Assembly (NCBI GenBank): GCA_036971615.1
Contig: JAYKKR010000012.1
Coordinates: forward strand, 124,001-188,000
Source: Amyloporia xantha
Taxonomy: Eukaryota; Basidiomycota; Agaricomycetes; Polyporales; Adustoporiaceae
DNA length: 64,000 nucleotides
Direction of reading: 5' to 3'
The notes beneath the pieces are model-generated. The model was not told where the DNA came from. It saw only the letters and a list, made by a program, of their open reading frames with translations, and searched no databases. This document shows, piece after piece, positions 22,597-34,201 of the stretch; within the stretch, counting starts at the first letter, position 1, and each line of letters opens with the position of its first letter. Made by a program: the position numbers and the translations under genes.

Positions 22597-24373
22597 CTAC
22601 GTCTCGCGCCCTTTCCCTTTGGACGCCCCAGTGAGGTCCAACATGTCCTCGTCGGTGGGCGACAGCGGCGGAAGCGTTGGGGACTCGAGCTCAGCGGCAA
22701 GCAGCTCAGCGACGGCATCGTCGCTGTCGGGAGCCGGGTTAGGAGCGGGGCCGCTGGAAGATCCTTCGATGAAGTCGGGGGCGGGGCTGTCGGAGCGAAC
22801 GGGGGCGGGCGTATGGTCGGGGTAGTCGGGAATTCCGAACTGCTCTGCGTACCCGAGGTCCCGCGCTCGATCGGCCATCTGAAAGAGAAAGTCGGTGGTC
22901 GCCGCTAATCGAGCGACGAGCCACATCTCGAGCTCGGTCTGCGGCTCGCATGGGGGTTCCGCGGCGACGTCCAAGAGGTCGAGATTGCGGGGGCGACGAA
23001 TGAGGGCGGGGGGAGACCGGAGGGGAAGGGGAGAGAAGGCCGGAAGGAGGCTGGAGGGTTCCCATGGGAAGGCATCCGGGTGCTCGGGTGTCATGGGTAG
23101 GAACAGAGGTTCCTCAGCGGGCCGAGGGGGTGCCGATGGCCGGGGAGAGGGCGTAGCGGGTGCAGGGGCAGGGGACGTGATGGGTGGACGGATAGTGGTG
23201 GCGCGCGGACGGGGCGGGATGAGGACGACGGGACGGGCGCGGTTGGTGAGCGGGAATTCGGGAGGGTATGGCGGCTCGTCGTCGTCCTCGTCAGATTGCG
23301 GGCCGACGAACTCGATGTGCTCTGGGGAAGTGCGATGAAACGTACCTGCGGGAGGAAGAGCGGGGGAAGGACTTACGATTGGCGGGGGGATCGTCGCGGA
23401 TGGTGCACTTCGCCCGCGCGATCATGCACGATTCGCAAACATGGCGGCGAGTGCCGTCTCCCGCGCAGCGATACCCCTTCTTGGTGCAGTACGCGCACGG
23501 GGGGTGGTTGAGGTATACGATGGGACCTCGCCGATCGCGGTTCGGGCGATCAGCGAGGGTCTTTTTGGCGTTGGCGGCGGTGGCGAGACGAGGGGGCACC
23601 TTGATAGAGAGGCGGGGGGCCTTGGGAGGTTTTGGGGCGGCCGTTCTACCTTTCGTCTGCCGCTTCCTCCCACCCACGGTGCGCGGAGGCGGCGGGGACG
23701 GCGGGACAAGGTCGGACGAGGGATCTAATTCGTCCTCCCCCTCGTCTTCCTCCAACTCCACGGTCGACGGCGTTAGCGGCACGCTTCCGCCTGAAGAGGC
23801 GTTGCGACTTACTTCATCCGTTTCTGACGGGGAGGTGTAGCGGGAGCCCGAGGCGGACGTATCGGCGTCGGTAGGAGGAAATGGAGCCGGGGGCCAGAGG
23901 TTGTGGAGGGTGCGGGCGTGGCGGTTCCAGGTAAAGTTTTGCGTGCCGGCGAGGAAGGTGGCGTTGTGGACGGGGGAGAGGCGCTGCAAGAGGGTGTCGT
24001 AGTACTGATCCGCGACAGGGAATTCGTCGTGGTAGGCCATGAGGCGGCCGCGCGTGGTCGCGAGCCAGGTTTGTAGCTCCATAGCGGGGGCGCTGCGCGG
24101 CGTCGTTTCGTGGCTGGCCACCGCATGGGCCGCCGCTAGCGCCACCTAGCAGGAGTGTTTACAGTTAGGAAGCGACGGCGCGCAGGGTATCGCGAACGGG
24201 ACACTCACCCAGGCCTGGCCCACCGAGTTCACCCATCGAAGCCACTCCTGGAGGTCCCGCGGCGAGGGGTCGTCGCCGAGCTCTGGTTCCGCGCCCCGTA
24301 GTGTCTCGAGGTGCTGTTCGATGGTGGGGATGGCGCGGCGAGCGGACGGGGGCGTAGTGAGGTCGACAGGCAT
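22597..24373 (-). CDS. R1: antisense protein with Zn2C6-like cysteine cluster in the Ty3 element
   Basis: Exon 1 starts at 24,373 (MPVDLTTPPS) and has the shared DLQEWLRWVNSV motif; GTGAGT leads to an intron ending TGCTAG at about 24,146. Exon 2 is helical, then low complexity, then a cluster spaced C-x2-C-x6-C-x9-C-x2-C-x6-C (CAYC ... CESC ... C, about 23,415-23,480), rich in Lys/Arg. That is the layout of fungal Zn(2)Cys(6) DNA-binding domains. A GTAAGT donor near 23,370 leads to a last exon with a helical stretch (ELEMWLVARL) and an acidic end at 22,597. Gene C of the KDZ elements has the same cysteine spacing. A DNA-binding role is inferred from the cluster. Confidence 0.66.
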
Positions 24374-24676
24374 GGTGGTGGAGGGAGCGAGTGGAGGTGG
24401 GGAAGAGAGCTGGGGAGGAAGTGGGCGAAGTCGGAGGAAAGGAGGGGAGGTTGGGAATGAGGACGCGGGTGCCCTGCTCCTCGTTTGGCGACCTCTGCGG
24501 GACGAGCGGGATGCGCGGTAAGGGCGCCTCGAGGTGGGCGCGTGCCCCAGCGCTATCGATCTTAACGCGATCGCGGCCCAATCGCGTGCATCTGCGATGA
24601 TCGGACGACCTGAAGGCTCGGGGATTTGCTCGGGGATTAGGACGGCGGACCGACCGAGGACGGTCGGAATTTAAGT

Positions 24677-24686
24677 GGGTAGGGGG
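24677..24686 (+). other. Candidate polypurine tract of the Ty3 element
   Basis: GGGTAGGGGG directly precedes the right LTR, the place where plus-strand DNA synthesis is primed. One T interrupts the purine run. Confidence 0.45.
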
Positions 24687-26178
24687 TGTAAGGAATGGGT
24701 ACGCGCTACCCTATGAACGGACGGTAGGGCAGGACGAGACAGTGGAACGAAGGAGAGGTGATCACGCGGGACAAGGGAGCTCGGCGGAAGCAAGCATGGC
24801 ATTCGAATGGAACGACTACGGGACGGAACGACTACAGGACGGAACGTTAATCTACGGTCGACAAGTCGATGGGAGCTGTCGGGCCCTTCCCCGCCGACGT
24901 CAGAGAACGAGCGGTGGCGCGGGGGACGATAAATAGTCTCCCGGTGGTAACGGAAATCCTCCTCCGCAGGGGTACGGGCCCGCGAGGGACCTCCTCCCGA
25001 CGTCCTCCCCTCCCTCCCAGAGCATGAGCGGCGACACGGATCGAGTGCTCTAAGTCTTCGAACGCCCGCGGATAGGGACGCATACGGTCCAAAGTGTCCG
25101 AGAACTGGCGGGCGATAAGTTCGAGCTGCTCCAAAGCCTCATCGGTACGTTCCTCGGTGACGCGGGGAGGGGTCCAGAAGGCCTCTTCCGTGTACAACGG
25201 GAGGGGAGGCGGGAGTGCCAGCTTCGTCCCGCTGCGCATTAGAGCGGACCTCGTCGGGGCTCCAGGCGATCCCAGGATAAGGGACTGCGCCGCGATGGCT
25301 CAGGGAGGAGCGGAAGATCGAGTCGATGTAGTGGACGAGCTCGCGGAGGGTGACGAAGGCAGTGAGCGGAGGGAGCGTGAGGTTCCCCGCGGCTATGGCT
25401 TGGGCTCGAGCCTCATAGGCAAGGCGCTGCGGGACGGGACGTGAGGGGAAGGGAAGAGAAGTAAAAGAGAAGGTGGACAAACCAGCAGCCAGCGCACTCC
25501 GTGCGCCCAGGCAAGCCAAGCAGCCGGATCGGAAGGGCGGAATGAAGGCTCCACAACGCATTCAGCGCGAAGCACGTCTACAAGGAGGAGGTAGCGGCGG
25601 ACGTGGAGGGAACCGATGGGGTCGGTGGGTTCGGCAGGCTCAGACATGGCGAATGAGGCGAAGGGAGGGAAGAGCGGGCGGAACGAGGATAAGTAAGTCA
25701 GGGGAAGAGTCGGAGGGGAGGCAGCGGGAGGTAGCGGGAGGAAGCGGGAGGGAGAGTGACGTGGCAGCGCACGCGGGACGAGGTATATATGGGGAAGGGG
25801 GACGAGGCGGAGGAGGCATCTACCATCTGGTACGAGCTGCGACTGGGACTTTGATTTTCACGCGACCGGGTTTTCTTGCTCAGCGGAGCTACACTGCGTT
25901 TTACTTCTACAAGAGGGCGAGCAAGCGGCTTGACCCATTTTACTGCAGTTCGGGATATCTACTGCGTACTTAGGACTGCGACTGCGACTTGACTGGGATA
26001 GCACACATAGAGCGTCCCCCATATACCTACGAGTCTCTAGCTCAATCAATTCTTTTCTCTCTTGCTCATCCTCCGTGCCAGACGCTGCGAACGTCTTCAC
26101 TCCCCTTCCCCTTCGACTCTTTGATCTGTTCCTTCCAGGTGTGCTTATTGCACAGCAGGAGGAGCACCAAGCCTTACA
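24687..26178 (+). repeat. Right LTR of the Ty3 element
   Basis: It matches 13,778-15,265 with the same TGTAAGG/CCTTACA ends and is followed by GCGC. It differs from the left copy by scattered substitutions and one-base indels (for example an extra T near 24,876, a missing C near 24,994 and an extra G near 25,211). Confidence 0.95.
24847..25647 (-). pseudogene. R3 (right LTR copy): frame-shifted antisense LTR gene
   Basis: Same gene as at 13,938-14,737. It starts at 25,647 (MSEPAEPTDP) with the same intron. An extra G near 25,211 splits exon 2 into two frames, and two more one-base changes lie near 24,994 and 24,876, the last altering the C-terminus. Since LTRs are identical at insertion, these changes arose after integration or are sequencing errors. 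Confidence 0.6.
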
Positions 26179-26182
26179 GCGC

Positions 26183-27954
26183 ACCAAGGCGATCCATCGC
26201 CATGTTCTCCTTGGCTGCGCGCAGATCGTCCTGCAGAACCGTGACCATCTCCTCGAGCGCGGCGATGCGAGCGACGGAGTCCTCAGAGCGCACATCTTGC
26301 AGAGTCTGCTCCCGCGCCTTCCACTCTTGCCAGTAGGCCGCCAATCTGCCCCTCGGCGTTATCAATGCGCTCGGTCATGTTGACCTGCTGCCTGTTGATG
26401 GCGAGCAGTGACTGCTGGAAGTTGTCGACCATGCTACCGAAGCGGTCTTGCCACGCGGTCATTATGTTGATGTTCTTCTCGAGTCAGTGGCCTTGCTCAG
26501 TGAGGTACGCCGTAAATGGCTGGAAATGAGACAGCTCCTGGTCCTGCGCGTAGCGCCCTTCATCCATGGCGGTGGGGTCCTTGGAGAATCCTACGTAGTG
26601 GTGGTACTCGCCATGGTGGTCTGGCAGCCACACATTGACTTGGTCAGTTGATCGCGCCGTCCAGAAAGAGTGAAGCCGACTTACATTTTACCTCGCCAGG
26701 CCTGAGCCCAAGCCGCGCCGAGCGATCGCTCGAGCTGCTGGCCTCTGCCTCCTGGAGAGGACGGTCCGCGCGCTCCTTGCCCTTCCCTTTAGCCACCGCT
26801 GGAGGTGGCTTCCCAACCCACGCCTTCATCGAGCTGAGCGACGTCTTCGGGAGCGGCGCTATTGGGCGGGACACAGCCGCATCGCTAGTCGCTGACGCCA
26901 CCCGCAGCTGGCTGTCCACCTCCGCGTCGTCCTTCGCATCGACATCCGCGCTACCCGCCTTGCCATCGTCCTTTTCCCCTTCTTCTTCATCCACATCCAT
27001 CTCATCGCTCGCCTTCGATTCCGAACCCTTCGCCGCCGCTTTGCCCGCTTGCCTCTATCCTCCACAAACTCCTTCCTCTCCTCATCCCAGCGCGGTGGAG
27101 GAGGCTTGATGCCATCGGCGAGGCTGTTCTTGATGACGTCCTGATACTTGCTTGCCAGGACTGCACCGTAGGGGCCCCTGATCGGATTGCCGCTCAGGTT
27201 GTGTGGCACGATCGAGCAGCCTATCTTGCGCTTCAGGCAGCGCATGCAACGCCGACCGTCCACGACAGCAAGCCTGCATTCAGCTTTGGCCTTGGCGCAA
27301 TTTCCGCAAGGCATCGCCTGAAGGCATGTCAGTCAGTGTCGCTTGCCGCGCATCTGGTAAACGTACTCACCGAGACAAATGTCTCCGTCTCCTCCATCTC
27401 CTCACTCTCGCCTTGAGCGTCCTCGTCCATGTCGTCATCTTCGGGCGCCGGCGAGGCCTTCGCCTTTCCCTTTCCCTTCGCCGTCGACGATCCCGCCTTC
27501 GCCTTAGACCGCGTCTGCCTGGCTTCATCATCCTTTCCGGCAGGAGACTTGCGCGATGAAGCCTTCTCGTTCGTCTTCGACGTTGATGGCCCCGCCTTCG
27601 TCTTCGTCCGCGGCTCAGACTGGGCGGCCGTCGTTTCGTCTCCTGCCGCTTTCGCAGTGGTGGCCTTGACTCCGCCCTTGGATGCCGCCTTAGTTCCCGG
27701 CTTCGTCGTTGCAGCCCCTCCGCGCCGTGGCTTCTTCGTTACTGGTGCAGCAATGACGACGCCCTCATCGCCGTCCGTCGCTGGCGTCGTTCCCTTTGAC
27801 CTTCTAGAGGCCGCCCCTGCGTCGTCATCCGTCCCCTTCTTCGCCACTTTCCCTCGACTCCCGCCCCCCTCTGCCTCCTCCGTCACCCCACTTGGCCCCG
27901 CAACTCCATCCCCACCCAGCGCAACCTCGCTCGTACGCTTGCGCAACAGCGCTG
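26183..27954 (-). pseudogene. Gene C1, middle piece: low-complexity region, Zn2C6-like cluster, start of coiled coil
   Basis: This is the middle of the outer copy of gene C, lying between two insertions. From 27,954 it begins exactly at the exon start that follows the 3' splice site destroyed by the inner KDZ element. A lysine/alanine/serine-rich stretch (27,930-27,370) is followed by an intron. Then come the cluster CGNCAKAKAEC ... CMRCLKRKIGC (C-x2-C-x6-C-x9-C-x2-C-x6-C, about 27,215-27,312), an acidic/basic segment and helical sequence to 26,183, where the Ty3 LTR begins. Paralogues C2 and C3 show the same order. It has no promoter or N-terminus here. Confidence 0.85.
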
Positions 27955-27961
27955 CTGGGCC
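27955..27961. other. 7-bp target-site duplication (CTGGGCC) of the inner KDZ element, left copy
   Basis: CTGGGCC directly precedes the tip CACACCTTTCAGTCA. The partner at 52,291-52,297 directly follows the opposite tip (TGACTGAACGGGCTC). Keeping one copy restores the 3' splice site of a C1 intron, an independent check. Confidence 0.9.
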
Positions 27962-28050
27962 CACACCTTTCAGTCACTGTACCCCTGACTCCTAGGACAT
28001 ATATGCCTGACAATGTAGCCTGACCCTAGTGGCGCCGGACGCCGGCCGAC
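27962..28050 (+). repeat. Left terminal inverted repeat of the inner KDZ element
   Basis: It aligns without gaps over most of its length to the reverse complement of 52,205-52,290 (tip TTCAGTCA, then CCTGACTC, TAGGA, TGACAATGT, CGCCGGACG, CGGCCGACG). The first 20 bases also match the tips of the foldback and outer elements. Confidence 0.9.
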
Positions 28051-28151
28051 GCCCCCGCTGTGACCTACGAGACAGCATCGCCCGACGCGCGCTGCATTCC
28101 CCACAGGTATAGCGCGGCCGAGGTGTACCACTATCACATAGAGCTAGGCCC

Positions 28152-28815
28152 GGCCGATAAGATATTTTATTGACTGTCCTTACTCTGAGCGCGGCCGCTC
28201 GTAATATGCATCCCTAAGGTGCAAGACCGCGCGAGACCACCGCGACCGACCCGTCTCGCGCCGTGGGCCATACTGCAGGCTCGCGCGATGCCATTTCCGC
28301 ATCTTGGAAGTAAGATCGGCCGATAAGATATTTTATCGACTGTCCTTACTCCAAGCGCGGCCGCTCGTAATATGTTTCCCTACGGTGCAAGACCGCGCGA
28401 GACCACCGCGACCGACCCGTCTCGCGCCGTGGGCCATACTGCAGGCTCGCGCGATGCCATTTCCGCATCTTGGAAGTAAGATCGGCCGATAAGATATTTT
28501 ATCGACTGTCCTTACTCCAAGCGCGGCCGCTCGTAATATGCTTCCCTACGGTGCAAGACCGCGCGAGACCACCGCGACCGACCCGTCTCGCGCCGTGGGC
28601 CATACTGCAGGCTCGCGCGATGCCATTTCCGCATCTTGGAAGTAAGATCGGCCGATAAGATATTTTATCGACTGTCCTTACTCCAAGCGCGGCCGCTCGT
28701 AATATGCTTCCCTAAGGTGCAAGACCGCGCGCGAACGCGACCGATCAATCTCGTGCCATGGTGCTTGGAGACCTTTATAAAATATTAGGTATCATATTTA
28801 CCGATCCTGTTGCAA
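28152..28815 (+). repeat. Left subterminal tandem array of the inner KDZ element (166-bp unit, about 4 copies)
   Basis: Units start near 28,152, 28,318, 28,484 and 28,650, the last shortened. Each has CGGCCGATAAGATATTTTAT and GCGCGGCCGCTCG. The right end of the element has an 86-bp unit instead, so the two arrays are not copies of each other but share the CGGCCG core. 28,816-29,092 holds nothing I can identify. Confidence 0.92.
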
Positions 28816-29092
28816 GATGCGGAAATTGGCACCAAGCGGGTTTTCAGCATGTAGTGAGTGCACGCGCGCGTGAGGAAGCCCCTTAATTTACAACACAATA
28901 ACCAGACCAATCCGCACTTAGGCACGGTCGGGATGTAGTCCTATATGGTGTGCATACTATAGGGCGCAATGTAGCTATTATACACTGCAAAATCAAGTAC
29001 CGTTATGGTTTGCCTTAGCATACATGCACAGCGCGGTGGAGGCGAAGTTCACATTGAGATTACAGTGAAAATGAATAGGGCTAAATTGAGGT

Positions 29093-30320
29093 CTACTTTG
29101 GACCACCATCCTCATCCTCATCCGGTGAGGGACACCCATCCACCCACAGCCTTCTCTCTACTTCGGAAATCGTCCTTGCTGTCCTCCTTGTTCTCAGTAG
29201 CTGCTGAATCCCCCGCACCAGAAAGAGGATGTCCTCGAGCGCCTCAATGTCGCGGTTGACCGCGATCAACTGCTCGCGAGAGTGTCGGCGCACGTCGCGA
29301 ACGTAAGTGGCCTCCCTCACAGAAGGAAACCCTATGTGAAGATAAATAGCCTGTCAGGATAAACTGCAAGATTACACACCTTGTCCAACAGTCTCCTTTA
29401 TGTAGCTATATCGAGCGGGGTCAGAAACAGAAGGTGGCGGGCGCGCGACAGCGTCGTCACGCGGCAAGGGTCTCCGAGCCTCAGTCGCGGGTGCAACATT
29501 CGATTCCTCTTCGTTATGTGTGATTTCAATCGAGCTTTGTTCTTTGAGAGTGTTCCAATCTTTCTTACCTTTGCGTTTTCCTTTCGCGTCATGCGTTGGC
29601 ACGCGCAATATCATCCAGCGCGTCATTCGAATCGACATTAACGACATTGTTCAGGTCGATCGGAGAACGCCGCGAGCATGCTCCTCTGCATTATATGAGT
29701 GGTAGTACTTGTAGTACTTGTGCCATAGCTGTTATTCCAGACGTACCTCCATTACTGAGGTCACCGCTATCCTGATTGAACATGTCTGCCAGGTCCACCG
29801 GTGATCGCTCACGAAGAACGGCTCCTACATGAAGCAAGTTAAAACAAGCTGGGCAAACAATTCCCTCACTCACTATTGTGAGCTACATAGTCGCCAGCGG
29901 GAGGAATGTCAGTATCCTGATCGAGGATGTCGAGCTCAATGGGGCTCCGAGAGCGTTCGGAGACTTCGCGCGGATGTTAGATGAGATCACAACATCGAGC
30001 GACCCGAAACATTACCTGGCTCGAGATCAAATATTTCCACATCAATTGGGGACCGCGCGCGGGTGTTCATGTTGTTGTCTTGGAGCGCCGAATCGACGCC
30101 TTTGAGATTTAGGTGAAATGGACGAAAGAAGCTCCCGAAATGGGGCTGGAAATGGCTCTACTTACCAGTGTTCGATTCCAGGTCGCTAGATTCCGACATG
30201 AATGCGTCGAGGGTCACCGGAGATCGTTCTCGATCAAACACAGCTACAAAATATCAGTATCAGTCATGCGCGAGACGCGTACTCACAGTTGTCTATGTCA
30301 GAGTCCATCGCCCGCGCCAT
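29093..30320 (-). CDS. Gene D2L: repeated SP-motif exons plus C-terminal coiled coil
   Basis: It starts near 30,320 (MARAMDSDIDN). Short exons, each of about 25-45 codons with introns of about 50 nt, repeat one idea: an arginine-rich lead, SP, then acidic/hydrophobic residues (for example RERSPVTLDAFM, RARSPIELD, RERSPVDLADMF, RRSPIDLN). The last exons hold a helical segment with REQLIAVNRDIEALEDIL and an acidic tail ending at 29,093. D2R and D1 share the repeats and the coiled coil. I recognise no family. The repeated linear motif looks like a multivalent docking or phosphorylation site; the coiled coil suggests self-association. It is divergent from C2, with 251 bp between starts. Confidence 0.6.
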
Positions 30321-30432
30321 TTGTCCGCGCGAGATGAGGTCGGTTGGGAAGACGAGACACTGAGTGGAATACGACAGTCGCGATCAATGCAGATTGCTCA
30401 CGATCGCCGCGAAACGTGACGAGTTGATCGAG

Positions 30433-30484
30433 CGCTGCTGACATAACCCGTAACGCATTCAGTTCCTCGAAGGTCGCGCGCATC
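30433..30484 (-). promoter_or_regulatory. Conserved block in the D2L/C2 divergent promoter
   Basis: Read toward D2L it contains GCGCGCGACCTTC and GTTACGGGTTATGTCAGCA. The C3/D2R promoter has the same block with a few changes (49,117-49,166), in the same orientation relative to gene D. It lies between the two starts (30,320 and 30,572). It is probably a shared control site. Confidence 0.6.
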
Positions 30485-30571
30485 AAAGTCAGTTCTAACC
30501 TCCATCTCCTCCATAACCAGCTATTCGCCTGATTCACTATCTCCGTTTCATCTTCAGTCCTCTCCCACAGT

Positions 30572-33362
30572 ATGTCTGACACCACCATCCGCCAATTGAC
30601 CATTGATACCGCGACCGCGCGTCTGGGTGCCGCGCTTGCCTGCGCTCCCCTCCCTGAAGCACCGGAGTACATGCGTTATGAGCAAATGGTCTACACCGAG
30701 TTTGTGAGTACAACGATGAGCTCGCTGTCAAACAACTAATATGTTCATCCACATTAGAAAAAGGGCTGGCACGCCTTCCGCGACGCGCCCAAAGATGTGA
30801 AAAGGTCGCCCGCGTCCCAGCATTGTTGTTCAGTGCGGTGCTGGAGTACGTGGCGTCTAGGAACGGCGCCGACCTTCGCCGCATTCGGGTCGATGACCCG
30901 CGGATTTCTGCCGAGCGGAAGAAGGAATTTGTTGTGCCTGCCCCTACTCGGGAGGTCGAGCTGGGGAAGGACCAGTGGTGGACTGTAAGAGGTAAGCAAC
31001 ATTTTTGTCATTTTCTAGGGAACTGACTGAGACTTTGTATTTACCAGCGGAAGCTCCTGTTCCTGCCGCTGCATCTGGCGGACCAACATCGCCGAGCGCG
31101 CAACCTGAAGCGTCAAAGTCCCGCGCGAGTGGCCAAAGCGGAAGTCGTCCGCTGATCAGGACGCGGAGCCCGCCCCCACCAAAACTGCGAAGCCATCCCG
31201 TCAGGCCGACGCCGCGACCGAATCCCGCCCGTCCCAGCAGCGCGCGGTATCCCAGTCTGCGGCGAGCACGTCCTCACAGCCACCCCCATTGGCAGGCAAG
31301 GGCACTGTTTGCGTCGCGCAGCCATCGCAAGCAAAGCCCAGCCATCAGTCACTCAAGAACATAGGCAAGCATGACTCCCGCGAAAATCGCACCAACATCC
31401 CCTATGTCAACGTGCCCCGTATGGCTGCCCAATCGAGCAGAACCACTGTAGCTCCTGTCGAAAAGTCCGGGGCCACGGGGGCAAGGAAGCGGTCACGGCA
31501 GGAAGCAGAGGATGCGGATGAGGAGGATACGGAGGATACGGACGATGAGGGGGGTCATGACAAGGATGATGGTCCCGACGAGAATGACGAGGAGGTGGAT
31601 GACGACAGTGAGGAGGAAGCATCCCCGTCGCAAAGGAAAGGCAAGAAAATGGCAGGAAAGGGCATTCCTCGGAGGTCGACGCGGGGAAAGGAGGGAACCG
31701 ACAAGGAGGAGACCGAGAAGGAGAAGGAGATCCGCGCCAAAGCTGCTGCCGAGGTCGCGAAGATTGAGGATGCAGCCAAGGACGCGACTGCATCAGTAAG
31801 TACTGTCATCGCGTCACCTTCACGCTACTCACCCATCTTTTTGCCAGCTGGTACCGTGCACGCTGTGCATCGCGAATAAGCAGCCTTGCAAGGTCGCGCC
31901 ATCATCCTTTGCGCGCTGCATCCGCTGCGCGCGGAGCAAAGGCAAATGCTCTTTGGCCCCTCGGACACCCACCGGCAAGGCAATCAGCGGCCGCAAGAAT
32001 GTCACGGAAACCGCGACAGCATTCCAGGAGTACGCCCGGCAATGCATCAAGGATGGCATCAAGCCACCGACCAACACGGTCTACTCGCGCGATGCAGGCT
32101 TTTTGCATCAAGATGAAAAGGGCCACAATGTCCTTCCCGATGGGCAGTTGTACGAGGTGTACAAGGTGAACTTGACGAAGGCGCCCGGACCTAAGACGTC
32201 CGCGACTACGACCACACCCAAAGTCGTGCAAGCGCTGCCGAAGAGCAAGAGGGCAAAGCGCGACCCGAGGTTGAAACCCACCCCACCCCCCATTGACGTG
32301 GAGCGAGAAGGGTTGACAGCCCCGGCGAATCCAGGACCCAGTCGGGCGCCCGTCGCGAAGACACCGGGCGTTGGGCAACCCCCTTCGCGCAACGCGAGCT
32401 CGTCGCGGAAATCTCAGGTCACCTTCAGCAAACTGAACGCTAATGAGCCTGACGAAGAGCAGGAAGAGGAAGTCGACGAGCTCGAGAACGACACTCACGG
32501 CAGTGTTCACCCCAGCGATCGCGACATGGAGTGGGATGCCGAGCCGCGAGAACTAGCCGCGAAGGAACGAAAGGTAGCAGCCAAGGAGCGAGAGTTGGCC
32601 GCGAAGGAGCGCCTCCAGGCCCGGCAGCTCCAGAAAGCGGTTCGTGCTCTCGAGGACAAGTTTGCTTCACTGGACGATGAGCTCGACCGCGAGCTGCCGT
32701 CATTGGCTTCGAGGGTGGAGATCCGCAGTGTGTTGGAAGATGCATCCGTGAAGCTGCAGGAATATTCCAAAGACCACATCGAGGATGCAGTGGCTCCCGT
32801 GAACTCGAAGATCTCGTCTCTTTCCAAGCGGCTTTCCGAGGTCGAGATTGCGACAGGAGGCAATCTGCAGGCACGGATCAAGCAGCTCGAGGAGCGCCAT
32901 AATGGCATGGACAAGTACGTGAGGACGCTGGGCAGCAACTACAACACGCTGGGAACGATTGTGGAGTCCTCGAGCCAGCGCATTAAAGTGCTCGCGGACA
33001 CCCTCAACGCCGTCGAGCCTGCAGAGCTTCGCGACTCTGTTGTAAGCCTTCGCGAGGAGGTGAAGAAGATGCAGCAGAGCCTGGACGCGTTTTCAGTCGA
33101 AGCATCCCTGAGCGCCATTTCCGCGCAGATCAACGGATATGCAGGTGAGATGGAGGAGATGCGTAGGCAGGTCAATGATGTGGCTAGGACGCACGCCTAC
33201 AAGCCCGGGCCCCTGTTCCCTGTACATACCCCACCGCGGCCCCCTTTCACGCCTACTCAAAGTAGTGCATCTGGGAGCTCGCAAGACAGCAGCGCGGGCG
33301 CACGCGCTCGCGGAAATGCCTTTGGCTCGACCCTCAACAAGGGCGCAGGAGGACCACAGTGA
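30572..33362 (+). CDS. Gene C2: Zn2C6-like cluster and coiled-coil protein
   Basis: Exon 1 starts MSDTTIRQLT. Exons 2-3 hold an N-terminal domain with IRVDDPRI and GKDQWW (about 30,880-30,990), shared with C1 and C3. A low-complexity basic region and an acidic DDEE region follow. The cluster CTLCIANKQPC ... CIRCARSKGKC (about 31,865-31,955) has spacing C-x2-C-x6-C-x9-C-x2-C-x6-C, as in fungal Zn(2)Cys(6) DNA-binding domains. A conserved segment with QEYARQCIKDGIKPP follows, then a coiled coil of about 300 residues (from 32,530) and a Ser/Gly tail. The reading frame is open from 31,953 to 33,362. It probably binds element DNA as an oligomer; that is inference. Confidence 0.78.
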
Positions 33363-33458
33363 GGAGCGAAGCCGCGGAGGGTATCAGGGTGTCGCGGACT
33401 GTCCGTAGAGTAGCCGCTGTAGTTTTAGCATATAGGTATCGCCCAGCCGCGACAGAAT

Positions 33459-33475
33459 GGGACTTCAACAGTCCC
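33459..33475 (+). other. Conserved 3' hairpin downstream of C2
   Basis: GGGACTTCAACAGTCCC can form a 6-bp stem with a 5-nt loop, about 100 nt after the C2 stop. The identical 17 bases occur after C3 (46,196-46,212) at about the same distance. It may be an RNA-processing or stability element. Confidence 0.6.
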
Positions 33476-34201
33476 ACATGAAATATATTAGCTAACTCAA
33501 TCTTTACAAGTCGTGTGATTGTAAACGACGCAACTCCATAGGTGAGGAATCCACCGCGACACGTCCGAAATCCACCGCGACACTTCAGAAATCCACCGCG
33601 AACTTGCATCCGCGACCGAATCCTCCAAGGCAGTAGAAAGCTGCTCTCTGAAGGTCATGACAGCAGCACAGAACCTACTTGCTTCTGCCCGCGACAATGT
33701 TTGCCGTTCACTCGCGACAATTGCTCGCGGGATGCCTGCCTCAGCCACTGGGCTCCTATCCACTTTCAAGTCGACCCGCGCAATTTCTCTGTTGACACCC
33801 TCCGGCTTCCCGCGTCGCCGCTACACTTGCTTTCAGAATTGGCTGATATCCTTACATTCCCTGTGCAGGAAACTCGCATTATATGCCCCTTGATATTGAC
33901 TGGGAGAAACACTCAAAATACCTCAGTTAATAAAGGCTCACAAAGGCTATTTTGCAAACACATCCCGCCCGACACCTTTATCGCGACGATTGGACACAAA
34001 CTCAGACAGCCGTCGCGGCGTTACAGTAGTGCATCTCTTGAGGGAAAATGCGCCCACGACAGGCTTACGCTTGACGCTCCCGCACGTCAATGTTGTAACT
34101 ATCTCGCGACCATCACAATACGTATATATTTGCATTTCTACACATGAGGGAGACTACGCGACCAATGGCGGAATATCCGCGGGAGTGAACGAAGCAGCAA
34201 A
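33476..34201. other. Spacer between C2 and F2b
   Basis: No gene with paralogue support. Three copies of AATCCACCGCGA(C/A) lie at 33,548-33,604. The rest shows scattered TCGCG/CGCGA words and nothing else I can name. Confidence 0.5.

Larger units (their letters stand above)
13778..26178 (+). mobile_element. Ty3/gypsy LTR retrotransposon (12.4 kb) inserted in gene C1
   Basis: Two direct LTRs (1,488 and 1,492 bp) begin TGTAAGG and end CCTTACA. Between them lie gag with a CCHC knuckle, protease, reverse transcriptase, RNase H and integrase in Ty3 order, then about 3.1 kb with two antisense genes before the right LTR. By eye the LTRs differ at few positions, mostly one-base indels, so the insertion is young. 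A third LTR copy starts at 63,057. Confidence 0.96.

Noticed and set aside
27429..27995. 188-codon plus-strand ORF
   Set aside because: Mirror of the low-complexity exon of C1, which has paralogue support on the minus strand.
27999..28004. ATATAT as target duplication of the inner KDZ element
   Set aside because: The inverted repeats continue outward past it to the CACACC/GAGCCC tips, where the CTGGGCC duplication fits and restores the C1 intron.
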